In this document: piece after piece, positions 31,850-43,114 of the stretch
Numbering within the stretch: the first letter of the stretch is position 1
Layout of the letters: each line of letters opens with the position of its first letter
Assembly (NCBI RefSeq): GCF_037392515.1
Contig: NC_090290.1
Span: forward strand, 37,082,753 to 37,146,752
From: Haliotis asinina
Lineage: Eukaryota > Mollusca > Gastropoda > Lepetellida > Haliotidae
Direction of reading: 5' to 3'
DNA length: 64,000 bases
Program-made: the position numbers and the translations under genes
The notes under the pieces: model-generated
Database searches by the model: none
What the model saw: the letters and a program-made list of their open reading frames with translations, nothing else
Told to the model about the DNA's origin: nothing

Positions 31850-33300
31850 CATCTCAACTTTGCACCGAATGTACGAATTAGACTGTATCGAAGGTATATG
31901 TTAAACTTTATCAATTGCCACCAAACAATGATTACAGCACCATTCATCGTCGGTGAAACACATATGGCATCCAACACTACACGCCTACAAGTCAGTTCCT
32001 CGGTTGACAAGAAATGGGAAAAAACTCAAACTATAGAACTGTATGGATGGTGGAGGTTTTTAAAATATTTTCCTGGACACAGCACTAGTATGGCCAAGTG
32101 TATCTGACACAGAGAACTGAACACTCATATACTGCTATACACTTCCATCGTGACATAGGTGTCCAAAGAAGAGATACCAAGATTCTCATATTCTTTGAAC
32201 CGCAGCTTCTGTGGAGCTGGCCACAGCCACTGGCCAGCATACCTGCCGTGCGTCAAACCTGGAGACCCACAGTTCACCAGACTGCAGAGATGGCCTCGAA
32301 GGAACACGTAGTAGGATAAAGAAGAGGGAGATGGGTAACCCAAATCAGACAACCTTAAACTGAAGACCTGTGGTCTTTCACAGCCACGACAGGGCCGCCA
32401 GACAGCAACCTTCCTAAGTCTTCCTTCGCGAAGCACATCAGAGTGTCAGATTGGGTCATCCAATGCTGATCGCAGGTGTAGAGATGTACCACCGAGTTTT
32501 GCTAACCAGAAATGGGACTATTTGGAGCTGTGAAAGAAAAATATGTTTCAAATGAGCAAAATACTGTTTGTGCCTGCATGCCATAGACGGTAACCATCTG
32601 TTCAAATCTCTGGCTCAACCATGTTCGTGAATTATATAGTGGTGGTAGAAGTCAACCAGATTTCCATTTAAATATATCGCGTAGTAATTCACCTTAATAC
32701 TTAATGTTCACTGAAATGAACTAAGTGACATAAACACGTCGGTCACACTGGCCCAGACAACATTTTAGAGTGGAGTATTTATTCTTTCCTTTGATCATTT
32801 CTATCTTTCATTTAGATATCTGTGGAGTATTATGTTGTTTATATGAACACCTTTGGACATACATTAATTCCCAGTTTGTGTGTGGCTAATAGATATGTGT
32901 CTCGGTATGATGTACCATGTTATTTATCATAAATATGATGTTGGTGTTTCAAATGATTCATTTCATATCTAGCTGTTCGTATTATCACCCATGGATAGTT
33001 CTGTACTGATAGTATATGGACACTGTGATGAATACCACAGTGTTTGTTTCATTTTGTGAAATGTGTCACATTTTGTATTTTCTCGGAGGTATTGTTCAGT
33101 TGAGATATAAAGCCCAGGTATTTTATGACTCGATAAAATGGGTACTCGATGTTTGGAAACCCTGTGATATATACAATACTAGCGATCACACTAATAAACA
33201 TTGGGTGTCTTCATTTCATATTTCGGCAGGGTGGTAGCTTAAATATTCATTGGCAACAGTTTCGATCCACCCATATATGCACATATGACAGCCAATTCGG
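31850..33300. other. Unassigned spacer
   Basis: Contains a GC-richer patch at 32190-32450 with overlapping ORFs on both strands and no recognisable product. Confidence 0.4.
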
Positions 33301-33302
33301 GT

Positions 33303-33392
33303 GTTGCTAAATTGTTGCTAAATCGTTGCTAGAATGCTCCTAATTGTTGCTAGAATGTTGCTAAATTGTTGGTATAATGTTGCTCACTCAGT
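33303..33392. repeat. 11-bp GTTGCTAAATT repeat
   Basis: Six to seven imperfect units (GTTGCTAAATT, GTTGCTAGAAT). Confidence 0.85.
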
Positions 33393-33537
33393 GTGTCACG
33401 TGGCAGTATAATGCATTGTGTAATATTGTAAATATTGGTGGGTGGTGGTGTTGGTGGGTGTGCGGCTGGAGGGGAGATGTGTGTTATATTTAGACTTGCT
33501 ATGGATTGTACGGGATGAGGTCATTGTGCATCTTTCA

Positions 33538-33893
33538 CTCAGACAATTTCAAAGTCATGGGCTCTACAGAAGGAGATAGTATCGAACTGACGAAATGCCA
33601 AATTGCTAGTGTGCATTAGAGTCAGACAGTTCCAAAGTCACGAACTCTTAAAAGAAGACGACATTACAGGGACAGAATGTTAAAGCGAGAGAGTGTCTAA
33701 CAGACAGTCAAGTTCATAGTCATGACTTCTTAAAGGAAGACGACATCGCAGGGACAGAATGGTACAACGACAGAGTGCCCTACCATCAGATAATTTCACA
33801 GTCAAAACTCCTTAAATTAAGGCGATATCAGTGGGACAGAATGTTATAACGACAGAGCCCTCACACACAGAATCTCAAAGTCATGACTCCAGA
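33538..33893. repeat. ~90-bp degenerate tandem repeat, four units
   Basis: Each unit has CAGACA.TT(C)AAAGTCA..GAC, CTTAAA.GAAGACGACAT and GGGACAGAATG. Confidence 0.8.
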
Positions 33894-33944
33894 ATGTGGG
33901 GGCGATGGAGCGTCTTACATCTTGACAATATATATATTATGTCC

Positions 33945-34378
33945 TCGATCATTGAATGACAAGCTCAGCGTTACATCGTAATTTTACCATTATTAATCTC
34001 AGCTCCCTAGGGAATCATATAACACTTGCAGTGATTTAGACACAGAGAGTTAATGTGGCTTTCCCATCCATACAAGGGACGCATTCCCACGTAGGCGGAC
34101 TGGGACACATAGTCACAGTACTTTGTCCAAGTTTACTGCATGTTACTGAACCCTCAACTGGGTGTTTGCATGTCTTCATATGGCCATTTTACCAACGGAT
34201 TTGTGGGTTCTTCTAAGTGCACATGGTTGTGTATTGTACACTAGGGATTGTCGCAGCACTGAAAATGTCTGCACACAAAGTGGACTCCAAATTCTTTCCA
34301 CCTGGTAACAGGTGTGCTCGATCTCGGCACCTTAAGTTCAGTACATCACTAGTCTGGCGCCTGAGATCACTCACACAC
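33945..34378 (-). mobile_element. SINE-C, diverged
   Basis: Shares ACTGGGACACATAGTCACAG, CCAACGGATTTGTGGGTTCTT and TGCACACAAAGTGGACTCC with 23695-24200. The head (CTAGTCTGGCGCCTGAG) is degraded. Confidence 0.8.
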
Positions 34379-34493
34379 CGCGTCTCCAAGATTTGCTCTT
34401 TATGGAATCCCAAAAAGACTAAGTGTCTTACATGTGGTCAAAAAAGACCCGAATGAAGGACTATCAATGTAGTGAAGGTTCGATCAGTCAGAT

Positions 34494-34548
34494 AATGTCA
34501 GTCTGATGATGATGATGTCAATCTGATGATGATGATGTCAATCTCAAT
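34494..34548. repeat. 27-bp duplication with (GAT)n
   Basis: GTCAGTCTGATGATGATGAT repeated as GTCAATCTGATGATGATGAT. Confidence 0.8.
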
Positions 34549-34549
34549 A

Positions 34550-35345
34550 AAAATATAGGAGTAACGAAATGTCACTCGAATTGTCGTAGATGTCAAAGCG
34601 TTGTTAAAAGAGTTCACGGCACTGTACTTAAGTTGATTAAACTGTTACCATTCGATAAATATTCAAAGGAAAATTAGAAATGATGTAATAATGCGTCACA
34701 AAAGTGCAAAATGTGATTTGGATCTTACGAAAATCAAACGCAAGAAAATTACTTATGCTACACTAAATTGACGAATAACGAATGCTTCCGGCACGAGCCT
34801 GTAACTCACCTCCGGCATAATTTGACGAATTGTTAATGGATTTCTCATCTACATATTCGGGTTTACAATTTTAACATCACAATGAAAATATTTTATTAAA
34901 TCTAATTGTAAGTTTAGAATTTATGATATTTCATAATTAAAAATTATGCAGGCAATGAGAACATAACAAGTCAAATTCATAAATATGTAAACATGTCTTC
35001 TTACAGTAACGTCATGACTTTTTCCTGAGACCGTACACAATCGAATCTGCATAATACGCAGTCGATCACAACAACAGGGTTTCCACGTGGGCCAGCCAGT
35101 CGACGTATACCTGTTAAACATACACGTTGAACACTGACACCGTTTGAACAGTGTCACACCCACTTGCTCCCTCTGTTAAATGGAAATGGACTTTCGTTGC
35201 ACGCAAAACGCCTACTCTCCTAAACGATTCAAGATAGGAAACAGGCTATCAGACAGACTCCTGTGAGAACATGAAGCCCATAATCAATGATGAGGTCATT
35301 CTGTGTCTCCGTATTTCGTTCTTAGCAGTAGTAAGGCATATCCGG
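34550..35345. other. Unassigned AT-rich spacer
   Basis: No supported feature. Confidence 0.5.
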
Positions 35346-35351
35346 CTCCAC

Positions 35352-35518
35352 TACAGTGGCCTAGTGGTTAAGGCGTTCGCTCGTCACACCGAAGGCCTGG
35401 TTTCGATTCCCCACTTGGGTACAATGTGTGTGTGTGAAGCCCATTTCTGTTTTTTCCCGCCGTGATATTGCTGGAATATTGCCAAACCAGCGTAAAACCC
35501 AACTCATTCACTCACTCC
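35352..35518 (+). mobile_element. SINE-A, full length
   Basis: CAGTGGCCTAGTGGTTAAGGCG, GGTTTCGATTCCCCAC, CAACTCATTCACTCACTC. Contains a small (GT)n expansion in ACAATGTGTGTGTGTGAAG. Confidence 0.9.
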
Positions 35519-35733
35519 AAGTATTGGTGGTCAGGTGCAAGAGATATTCAACTGACCAGGTACAGTCTCAGTGTAAGTTTCACTGCTATTCAGATAAAAA
35601 TGAATTTGAATTTAACAAAGTATCTCCATGCGTCACACGAACGTGCATACAAGACAAGGGTGCAGGAACCAGTAGCCTCTAACTGTTTGACTGTATTGAT
35701 ATACCGCTGTATGCATGTATGCTGTCCTCATTG

Positions 35734-35949
35734 CTCGACTCAGCTTGTCGTAAGAGGCGACTAACGGGATCGGGTGGTCAGGCTCGCGGACTTGGTTGAC
35801 ACATGTCATCGGTTCCCAATTGCGCAGATCGATTCTCATGTTGTTGATCACTGGATTATCTGGTACAGACTCGATTATTTACAGACCGCCGCCATATAGC
35901 TGGAATATTGCTGAGTGCGGCGTAAACCTAACTCATTCACTCACTCACT
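35734..35949 (+). mobile_element. SINE-B, 5'-truncated
   Basis: Starts at CAGCTTGTCGTAAGAGGCGAC. CCTCATTG flanks both ends (35726-35733 and 35950-35957), so the truncation happened at insertion. Confidence 0.92.
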
Positions 35950-36209
35950 CCTCATTGTTCGTGATATTGTATTGCCAAAAGTTTTTTACAATGCTAAATG
36001 TCACCAACAGAGGATGATCACACTCAGAATCCATCGAACAATCATTCTCGTTTTCCGTGAACATATAGATTCCATCAACTGCAACACTCTATACTATTAC
36101 TATTTGAAACAGTATTCGTTCGAAAGGGGTGACTACTGCTAACTTGGCTAGTGCCACAATGTTCTGTCCTGTTACAGCTTCCAAAAAGCCGGTTGCACGT
36201 ACATGACGT

Positions 36210-36447
36210 GACAACCCGTGAGGACCCGTGTTGCAACTGATCTTCAGTAACTCAAGCTTGTCGCAAGAGGCGACTAACGGGACCAGGTGGGGAGGCTCGC
36301 TGGCCAGGTGGTCCACATGTCATCGTATCCCAACTGCGTAGATCGATGCCCATCATGGGATTGTCTGGTCCGGACTCGATTATTTACAGATCGCCGTTAT
36401 GCAGCTTGGATATTGCTGAGGGCGGCGTAAAACTAAATTCACTCACT
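36210..36447 (+). mobile_element. SINE-B, full length, GATCTTCAGT subtype
   Basis: Head ACCCGTGAGGACCCGTGTTG and CTGATCTTCAGTAACTCAAGC. An 8-bp duplication CATGACGT flanks it (36202-36209 and 36448-36455). Confidence 0.92.
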
Positions 36448-36529
36448 CATGACGTAGCAGACGCTACATGTCCTAATACGTTTGACTGAAATAATATCTG
36501 AACACCTCTCAGTCTGTATTTATCAGTAC

Positions 36530-36976
36530 TAGTGGTGTCACGGTACAGATACCTCACCATAGGACACGTATCGCGATGCTGACGTCACGACACGACACGT
36601 ATCACGATACTGACGTCACGACACGACACGTATTGCGATACGTCATTTACGACATTTCGTGCATAACAAGCAGTCATTACCCTGATGGCAAGTTGTCTGA
36701 TGTTGAAAACCCGTAAACAACCACTTCAAGACATTTCTGTTATAGGTGCAGATTAACAGAGAAAATATAACTACCCATCAGTCAAGTACCCATCACTCAT
36801 TCTCAGTAAGTCATGTTTGCTGTTTTGTGTGAAACATACAAGAGACAAATGTGTTAAGACGCAAACTAGTAATCGATATATGTAAAAAAAACCCGAATCG
36901 ATATAAAATCACACGAATCGTGAATCGTATCGTGCAAAGCTTGCCGACGATGCACCGGTGAATCGTGAGACCCCTA
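36530..36976. mobile_element. hAT-like MITE candidate
   Basis: Ends TAGTGGTGTCACGGTACA and (inverted) TAGGGGTCTCACGATTCACC resemble hAT termini. TATTTATC occurs just outside both ends (36517-36524 and 36975-36982), as expected for an 8-bp duplication, though the left edge has five extra bases. Inside, a 34-36 bp unit with CACGACACGTATCGCGATAC is repeated about three times (36555-36655). Confidence 0.5.
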
Positions 36977-36984
36977 TTTATCGC

Positions 36985-38935
36985 TAATACATCGCGTTTC
37001 GATGTAAATAACGAATTTGCCCAGACCATATTCATGTGCACATAACGCCTGCAAGAATGTGATGTATTTGAACAAAAGTTATAACACGACGTACATAGAA
37101 TAAGCATATTCTATATCCATAACTACAGAATCACAAATAATATCACCAAAGAAAAGAACATTGCCTAGTTTGTAATAGCATGTCAATGGATCATTCACGG
37201 ACAACGGGTTCGTTTGCAGGTAGTTATGTCCTAAAATACCTTATGCCCGTCACAATACATAAATGTGTGGATGTTGTTGTTTCTGTCCGCTCATCACTAC
37301 TCTGTAGACAGTCACGTCTTGACCAGACAAACAGGTGATTGACCCGAACATTCTGAGAGACGAGACATTTCACAAGACCATCAGAAACTTTATCTTGCGA
37401 ACATCAAGTTCGAGATGATTATGCTACCCTATTTATTGGATCCAAAGACGTTTTGTTTGTTCGTTTATGGTATCACTTATTTTAATACGTCCAGACATAT
37501 TATTGCGGAAAAGTAAACTCGGCTCAGAAATTGAAGGGAAATTGTAGGAGGAAAGCTATGTCTCTACCATAGAGGAATCGTAATAAAACTGATAAAATTA
37601 GAAACGAAGTAGTATGTAGATGTGTTATGCTGCACAAGCAACAGAACACAGAAGAAGAGACCAAAGTCTCAAGGGTGATTAGCTGTGACTTCATTGTATT
37701 TCTTGCCCGTCGAAAAGATTTCACTATTACTTTCTTTACTAACCACAGTCTAGTATTTTTCTACAGGCCTCAGAGAACAACGTAGAAAAGGAACCAAAAT
37801 TTAGAGGATTGGCAAATCTGGATGTCTCAGCTTTGGTTAATCAAAATAACAATAATGTGCGAAATTTGTATAGCGCCCTCTACAGCATAACATGAAACCA
37901 CTCTGAGGCACTAAACATGGTTCAAGGGTGAGAGTTTGTTGCGAGGGGTACAAGATGTTTATATAGATGTGTTTTGACGCCTTTTTTGAAACAGTTGTAA
38001 GAATCAGAGTCCCTGATTGTGTCTCATAGACTGATCCAGAGAGTTGCTGCTTTTTTGCTCAAGCAACTGTCACCATATTTCACAGTTCTTGATACATTTA
38101 TGAATGAAGCGGTATAGGGGTAGAGAGATCGTGTCGGTTTGAGTGGGGTTGTGAGCGTTAACATGGAGCTTTGCCATGCATCGTTATGTATGCATGTGTG
38201 AACACTTGTGCTGACACTGGAGATGCAGAGGCAACCAATTTAAGTCCATGGATAAAACGAGCTTTTATCTTTGCTCCAAAATTTATCCTTTTTAGATATA
38301 AAATCAAATTTGTACACATTCAGAAGTATTCAGAATCAAATAAATCGTAGGAACAGTGAACTTGCGGGTATTGTGGCGCACAGCCGGAAACGTAGCTGTA
38401 GTCGAAGTTGGTGTTGAAGCGGAAGAGCCCTTGTTTGAAGGGCTAATCAGCAGTGATTCAAACGGACTGCATAAGCACAGTCTAGGTGACACAATACCAC
38501 GACTGCCGTTGGGTCAACACAGTAGTGACAAGTGACAAGTTCATTTTGCATTTAAGGCCTCATGGCTCAAAGCGCTAACACACAAAGTCACCATATACTG
38601 CGCATGGTATATTGCAAGACAATGCAAGACTACTTACCGTGATACGTTCCTACTGAAAAACAATGATATCTTTTCCATACGAACTGAATATGCCATTGAT
38701 TACTAATGAGACAGACTTATCATGGGATGAATTGTTATAATAATATGGTCTTGCAGTATGCCCTTTACATATCTTATACCAAGGACATAACAGATGGAAA
38801 TGAAATTCCTCTTCAACACGCGCAGGACTACACTCCAGCATAACAAGTGGTTATGGTCTTTCAAATAACGATTCAGTAAACTCTGAATCTGTACGATGCA
38901 CAAGAAGGTAGAAAGTACAGTCTTTAGGGATCTTT
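36985..38935. other. Unassigned spacer
   Basis: A very diverged SINE-B trace may lie at 37295-37355 (CTTGACCAGACAAACAGGTGATTGA). Nothing else seen. Confidence 0.4.
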
Positions 38936-38938
38936 CGT

Positions 38939-39015
38939 ATGGAGCCACACAATAATGCAACTGGGAAACTGCAAGCAGGTGCAAGTCAACAAACTGTCAC
39001 AAAGCATTTTGACAG
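38939..39015 (+). pseudogene. Tc1-like transposase fossil, N-terminal helix-turn-helix end
   Basis: The frame reads ATGKLQAGASQQTVTKHF, matching the first helix-turn-helix of Tc1/mariner-type transposases (pattern A-G-LQAG-SQ-x-V-A-x-HF). The DNA-binding helices after HF are lost. The catalytic middle is absent and replaced by a hexanucleotide array. It pairs with the C-terminal remnant at 39815-40055. Confidence 0.55.
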
Positions 39016-39112
39016 ACCATCTCTGCTGCATGGGTTCCAAGTGGTATTGGCGTCCCAGAGTAACCATCTTCTTTTAAGATCTATACATTCGAGTGTCCCC
39101 TCCTCGAAATCG

Positions 39113-39770
39113 AAATACAGCACAGCCACGGCCACGGCCACCGCCACCGCCACCGCCACCGCCACAGACACAGACACAGACACAGAAACCGCCACAGACA
39201 CAGACACAGACACAGACAAAGAAACCGCCACAGACACAGACACAGACACAGACACAACCACAACCACAGACACAGACATGGCCACAGCCTCGGCTACGGC
39301 GACAGCCAGAGACACAGACACAGACACGGCCACGGCCACGGCCACGGCCACAGCCACAACCACACCTACAGCCATAGATACAGACACGGACACAGACACA
39401 GACACAGACACAGACACAGACACAACCACAACCACAGACACAGACATGGCCACAGCCTCGGCTACGGCGACAGCCAGAGACACAGACACAGACACAGACA
39501 CAGACACGGCCACGGCCACGGCCACGGCCACAGCCACAGCCACACCTACAGCCATAGATACAGACACGGACACAGACACAGACACAGACACAGACACAGA
39601 CACCAGCACAACCACGGCCACAGCCAGAGACACAGAAACAGAAACAGACACGGTCACAGCCGCAGCCACAACCACAACCACAACCACAACCACAACCACA
39701 ACCACAACCACAACCACAACCACAACCACAGACACAGACACAGACATAGACACAGACACATATACAGCGA
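39113..39770 (+). repeat. Compound hexanucleotide array inside the Tc1 fossil
   Basis: The array is built from CA-rich hexamers (GCCACG, CAGACA, ACAACC, GCCACC). A higher-order unit of 168 bp containing GACATGGCCACAGCCTCGGC occurs twice (starting about 39278 and 39446). All three frames on one or both strands stay open, giving Thr/Ala/Asp, Val/Ser or Cys/Gly repeats. These frames follow from the repeat and are not real proteins. Confidence 0.9.
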
Positions 39771-39814
39771 CCAGACAGTTTGAAATCGGCTGAGGAATAT
39801 CTGTGAGACAGAAT

Positions 39815-40055
39815 GTTTTGATCCATGCCACATGTTGCACATTTGTATGTATGAGTTCCTACAGCGCTGCAATGTCCACACACCAACTTGGCCTGGCCGT
39901 TCGCCAGATTTAGCAGACTGAGTGTGTGCGCTTGAAGAAGCCATCCTCCAAGACAGGTCCCCAACGCCATACGGCACGACAGCATGTGTCAGAGCATTAG
40001 AAACGTGTTTTGACAACGTCTGATTGTTTCCATGCACCGCCGCTGTCATTGGAAC
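39815..40055 (+). pseudogene. Tc1-like transposase fossil, C-terminal end
   Basis: The frame reads [20 protein letters not shown], then a stop, then [16 protein letters not shown]..(I/V)xTxxWPxxSPDL is the conserved stretch just before the last catalytic acidic residue of Tc1-family DDE transposases. In intact copies SPDLNPIE follows; here it is SPDLAD then TGA, so the catalytic Glu is gone. The upstream [13 protein letters not shown] is also recognisable as the preceding conserved region. Confidence 0.6.
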
Positions 40056-40059
40056 ACCT

Positions 40060-40900
40060 GATGGTCATAACTTAAAGTGACATTTTGTCCACCCCTGTGT
40101 CATTCACTAGGTGTACACGTTTCATCTTGTTCCCAGAGATAAATCTAGTCCTATCCCCTTCCAACTATGCCATGATTGTGTTGTTGTTTGTGTTTTGTAA
40201 TCAAACTCTGAAACTCAGCGTCGGGTTTCTTTTCTGAAAAGTATTTTCGATAAAAGATACCTCTGTTCTCAGGACTGAATGTCACTTTGTAAGGTATCCG
40301 CCTTCTCATGTCAGGAGCACCGCTGTCCGACTTCGGAATAAAGGCAAACCTCTTAGATGTTAATGTAAGTTAAAGGATTGGCTTGTGCTGTCAGTAGAGT
40401 AGGGTTGATCCTTTTCATAAACACCTCGCATCACCGCAACACCAGTGGTCTCATCCTAAAATTATCCCCCGCAGCGCGTTTAGCTCGGAGCCTGGGACAA
40501 AGAGTTAGGGCGTACATACTTAAAAATTGGAATATCTTAAGAACCGTTCACTAATTTTTTTCATATCTGGTACCCAGTATGATTAAGGTCCTTGACCTTC
40601 GTTTCAAGGCCACAAGGGGACTCTAACGTCATATTTTGTCAGGGGGTTATTTCAAGAACCGCTCCCTGTATTTGCTTCACATTCGACACCAATATCTTCT
40701 TCTAGCGCAGAGGAGTCCAGTTAACTTTGGTGACAATCAAGTCATTATGTCGTCCTAATGACAATGCTTGCTGGCATTGCCATTGTGACTAACGCCCAGT
40801 GGAATATTATTCGAGGATTATAAAGGCTACTGATTGTCTAGTAAGGACATTTCACATATTACACAAAAAAGAACACTGGATTATGGAGTGATACACTACT
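40060..40900. other. Unassigned spacer with a weak ~110-bp direct repeat
   Basis: ATCTTAAGAACCGTTCACTA (40540s) and ATTTCAAGAACCGCTCCCTG (40650s) begin similar segments. Confidence 0.35.
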
Positions 40901-40902
40901 GA

Positions 40903-41310
40903 CACTGCACCACACTGTTGCGTGTTACTATGTGTCAATATGTGTCAATATGTGATACAACATTGACAGTCACTGCACCACACTGTTGCGTGTTACTATG
41001 TGTCAATATGTGATACAATATTGACAGTCATTCACCACACTGTTGCGTGTTACTGTGTGTCAATATGTGATACAATATTGACAGTCACTGCACCTCACTG
41101 TTGCGTGTTACTGTGTGTTACTATGTGTCAATATGTGATACAATATTGACAGTAATTGCACCACACTGTTCCGTGTTACTGTGTGTCAGTATGTGATACA
41201 ATATTGACAGTGATTGCACCACACTGTTCCGTGTTCCTATGTGTCAATATGTGATACAATACAATATGTGATACAATATTGACAGTCACTGCACCACACT
41301 GTTGCGTATT
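40903..41310. repeat. ~57-bp minisatellite, six to seven units
   Basis: Unit CACTGCACCACACTGTTGCG + TGTTACTATGTGTCAATATG + TGATACAATATTGACAGT, with small internal duplications of TGTGTCAATA and TGATACAATA. Confidence 0.92.
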
Positions 41311-41697
41311 ACGATCTGTAATCGAGCGAGTGAGGATTCGACTTAACACGTATAGACTTAAACATCACTACAGTTAAATATCATTGTGTACGGAGAATGA
41401 ATATGGCATTAGAAGCAGGATTACAGACACTTATTTAAACACTTTATTCATATTATAAACGTTTAGCAGTGAAATTCGTTACCAGCGGAAGCATGTTTGT
41501 GTATTTAAACCATTTCCTAATTAATTATTCTGTAGGATTAATTAAACCTTTTTAAATAATATCCCCACAGTTGTAAAAAAGTGATATGTGGAGTTTGGAA
41601 TGCTCTTTTCCTCATATATTACATGAACGTCACATACTTATTAAAACTTGATAGGCGTTTACAAGTAGAATGCATAAAAAGCAAGATTTGTGGATGT

Positions 41698-41965
41698 CTG
41701 ATGAAGGAGCAAGCATATACTTCGAAAAGTCTTGTAATTCATCAGATGAAGGAGCAAGCATATACTTCGAAAAGTCTTGTAATTCATCTGATGAAGGAGC
41801 AAGCATATACTTCGAAAAGTCTTGTAATTCATCTGATGAAGGAGCAAGCATATACTTCGAAGCGTCGTGTTATTCATCTGATGAAGGAGCAAGCATATAC
41901 TTCGAAGCGTCGTGTTATTCATCTGATGAAGGAGCATGCATATACTTCGAAACGTCGAAATAGTT
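41698..41965 (+). repeat. 45-bp array, six units, open in several frames
   Basis: Unit GATGAAGGAGCAAGCATATA + CTTCGAAAAGTCTTGTAATT + CATCT, exactly 45 bp. One frame reads DEGASIYFEKSCNSS repeated. The first three units end AAAGTCTTGTAATTC, and the next two end AAGCGTCGTGTTATTC (EASCYSS). There is no clear gene context. Confidence 0.9.
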
Positions 41966-41969
41966 GCCA

Positions 41970-42510
41970 TCCATAAGGTTTCATTCACAAATAACACTGC
42001 ATATGTGTGACTATTACTGTAGTCTATTTCGCAAAATATTTGAATTTAATCAAACCCTATAATTCTATCCATTTTGCTTTCCTAAGTTTATTTTCTTCAG
42101 TGGTTATAACTGTGCAATCATCCCGGATGGGCCACAAACCGTTGTGGAAATGATTAAAGTACGTGTAGTGCACGTACCTTAACACAACACGTATGACATA
42201 TAATGAGAAAATATAGAAACGTATTTACCTCAAGGTCGCGAATATGTTCTTCAACAAGGGCAAGTTAGCCCTGAACAACTTTCAAATGTCAGGCCAAGTA
42301 AATAGCTGATTAACTCACATCTTCTAGTGCAAATATATATCTGTCTTTTTTCACCGTATTTATATTTCATTCAGCAGCGGGGTCCATTTCACAATCATCA
42401 CTACAGGATATTTCTTTCAGAAGGTATTCATACTGATTAATAAATGTAATATGAAATTCAATGCAAGTCCAATAAACAAAACCAGCGTGTGGGTTTCCGT
42501 GTTTCTTTGT
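41970..42510. other. Unassigned spacer
   Basis: No supported feature. Confidence 0.5.
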
Positions 42511-42511
42511 T

Positions 42512-42844
42512 GCTTAACACTTCACTCAGCATTATTCCTGCTATATGACATCTGTCTGAAAATACTGCTTTGGACCAGACAATCCAGTGATTAACAGCAT
42601 AAGCATTGATCTACTCTCTCACTTTTGGACAGTGAATCATTCCCTCGTCAGAATCTGTCAGAGATCTTGGGGGTATTGTCGATCCCGAGCTTAATGTCGA
42701 ATGGCACGTCAACCATCTTGTTATTTATGTGCACCTACCCCACTGGGATCGGATGATTTATGTCATCCTTATCAGCGAGTCTGACCACCCGATCCTGTTA
42801 GTTGCCTCTCACCACAAGATCAGTTCTAACCTAGATCTTCACGG
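42512..42844 (-). mobile_element. SINE-B split by a LINE fragment
   Basis: SINE-B 3' half at 42512-42615 and 5' half at 42744-42844 (GGATCGGATGATTTATGTCA, AGCGAGTCTGACCACCCGATCC). The 128 bases between are LINE reverse transcriptase sequence. Confidence 0.72.
42616..42743 (+). pseudogene. LINE reverse transcriptase fragment nested in a SINE-B copy
   Basis: The plus-strand frame reads SVRDLGGIVDPELNVEWHVN, matching the (V)R(D/N)LGV(I)xD..L(S/N)MExHVN motif near the 3' end of CR1/Jockey-type reverse transcriptase domains. It lies between two parts of a SINE-B copy that are normally adjacent. Only about 130 bp are present, and it is too short to subclassify. Confidence 0.5.
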
Positions 42845-42999
42845 CTATCTCTATGGTTTAAGGTCAAAATCTTTGACCACCTCTGTTTCGGTGATCATCA
42901 GATTAATATTACCGTGTGGGGTTCTGCCCACCATTAAAAAAACCCACGAAACTATGTTTTAGAAAATCTTGATAAATTAATCATTTTATAAACAACATG

Positions 43000-43112
43000 G
43001 TACTCTGAACAGCAAAAGAAACGCATCTCAGAAGACACAAATGTGAACGCTTACTTTAATGAGATTTCTTTTTTTATTAAAAAAATAAGTTTCTTTTGCT
43101 GTTCAGTAGAGT
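43000..43112. mobile_element. ~110-bp palindromic Tc1/mariner-like MITE
   Basis: CTGAACAGCAAAAGAAAC at 43004-43021 and its inverse GTTTCTTTTGCTGTTCAG at 43090-43107, TA next to both ends. The interior is AT-rich. Confidence 0.65.
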
Positions 43113-43114
43113 TT

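Noticed and set aside
32125..32436. GC-richer 103-codon minus ORF
   Set aside because: No motif recognised, overlaps an equally open plus frame, no splice or polyadenylation context.
36811..37107. 98-codon minus ORF
   Set aside because: Much of it overlaps the hAT-like MITE; no independent coding signal.
38986..39985. Three overlapping ~300-codon ORFs (Thr/Asp-, Val/Ser- and Cys/Gly-rich)
   Set aside because: They are different frames of the same hexanucleotide array, with no start context, splice sites or conserved domain.
41698..41965. Hammerhead-ribozyme-like core CTGATGA..GAAA in each 45-bp unit
   Set aside because: The bases after CTGATGA cannot pair with those before GAAA to make stem II, and no stem III follows GAAA, so the fold fails.
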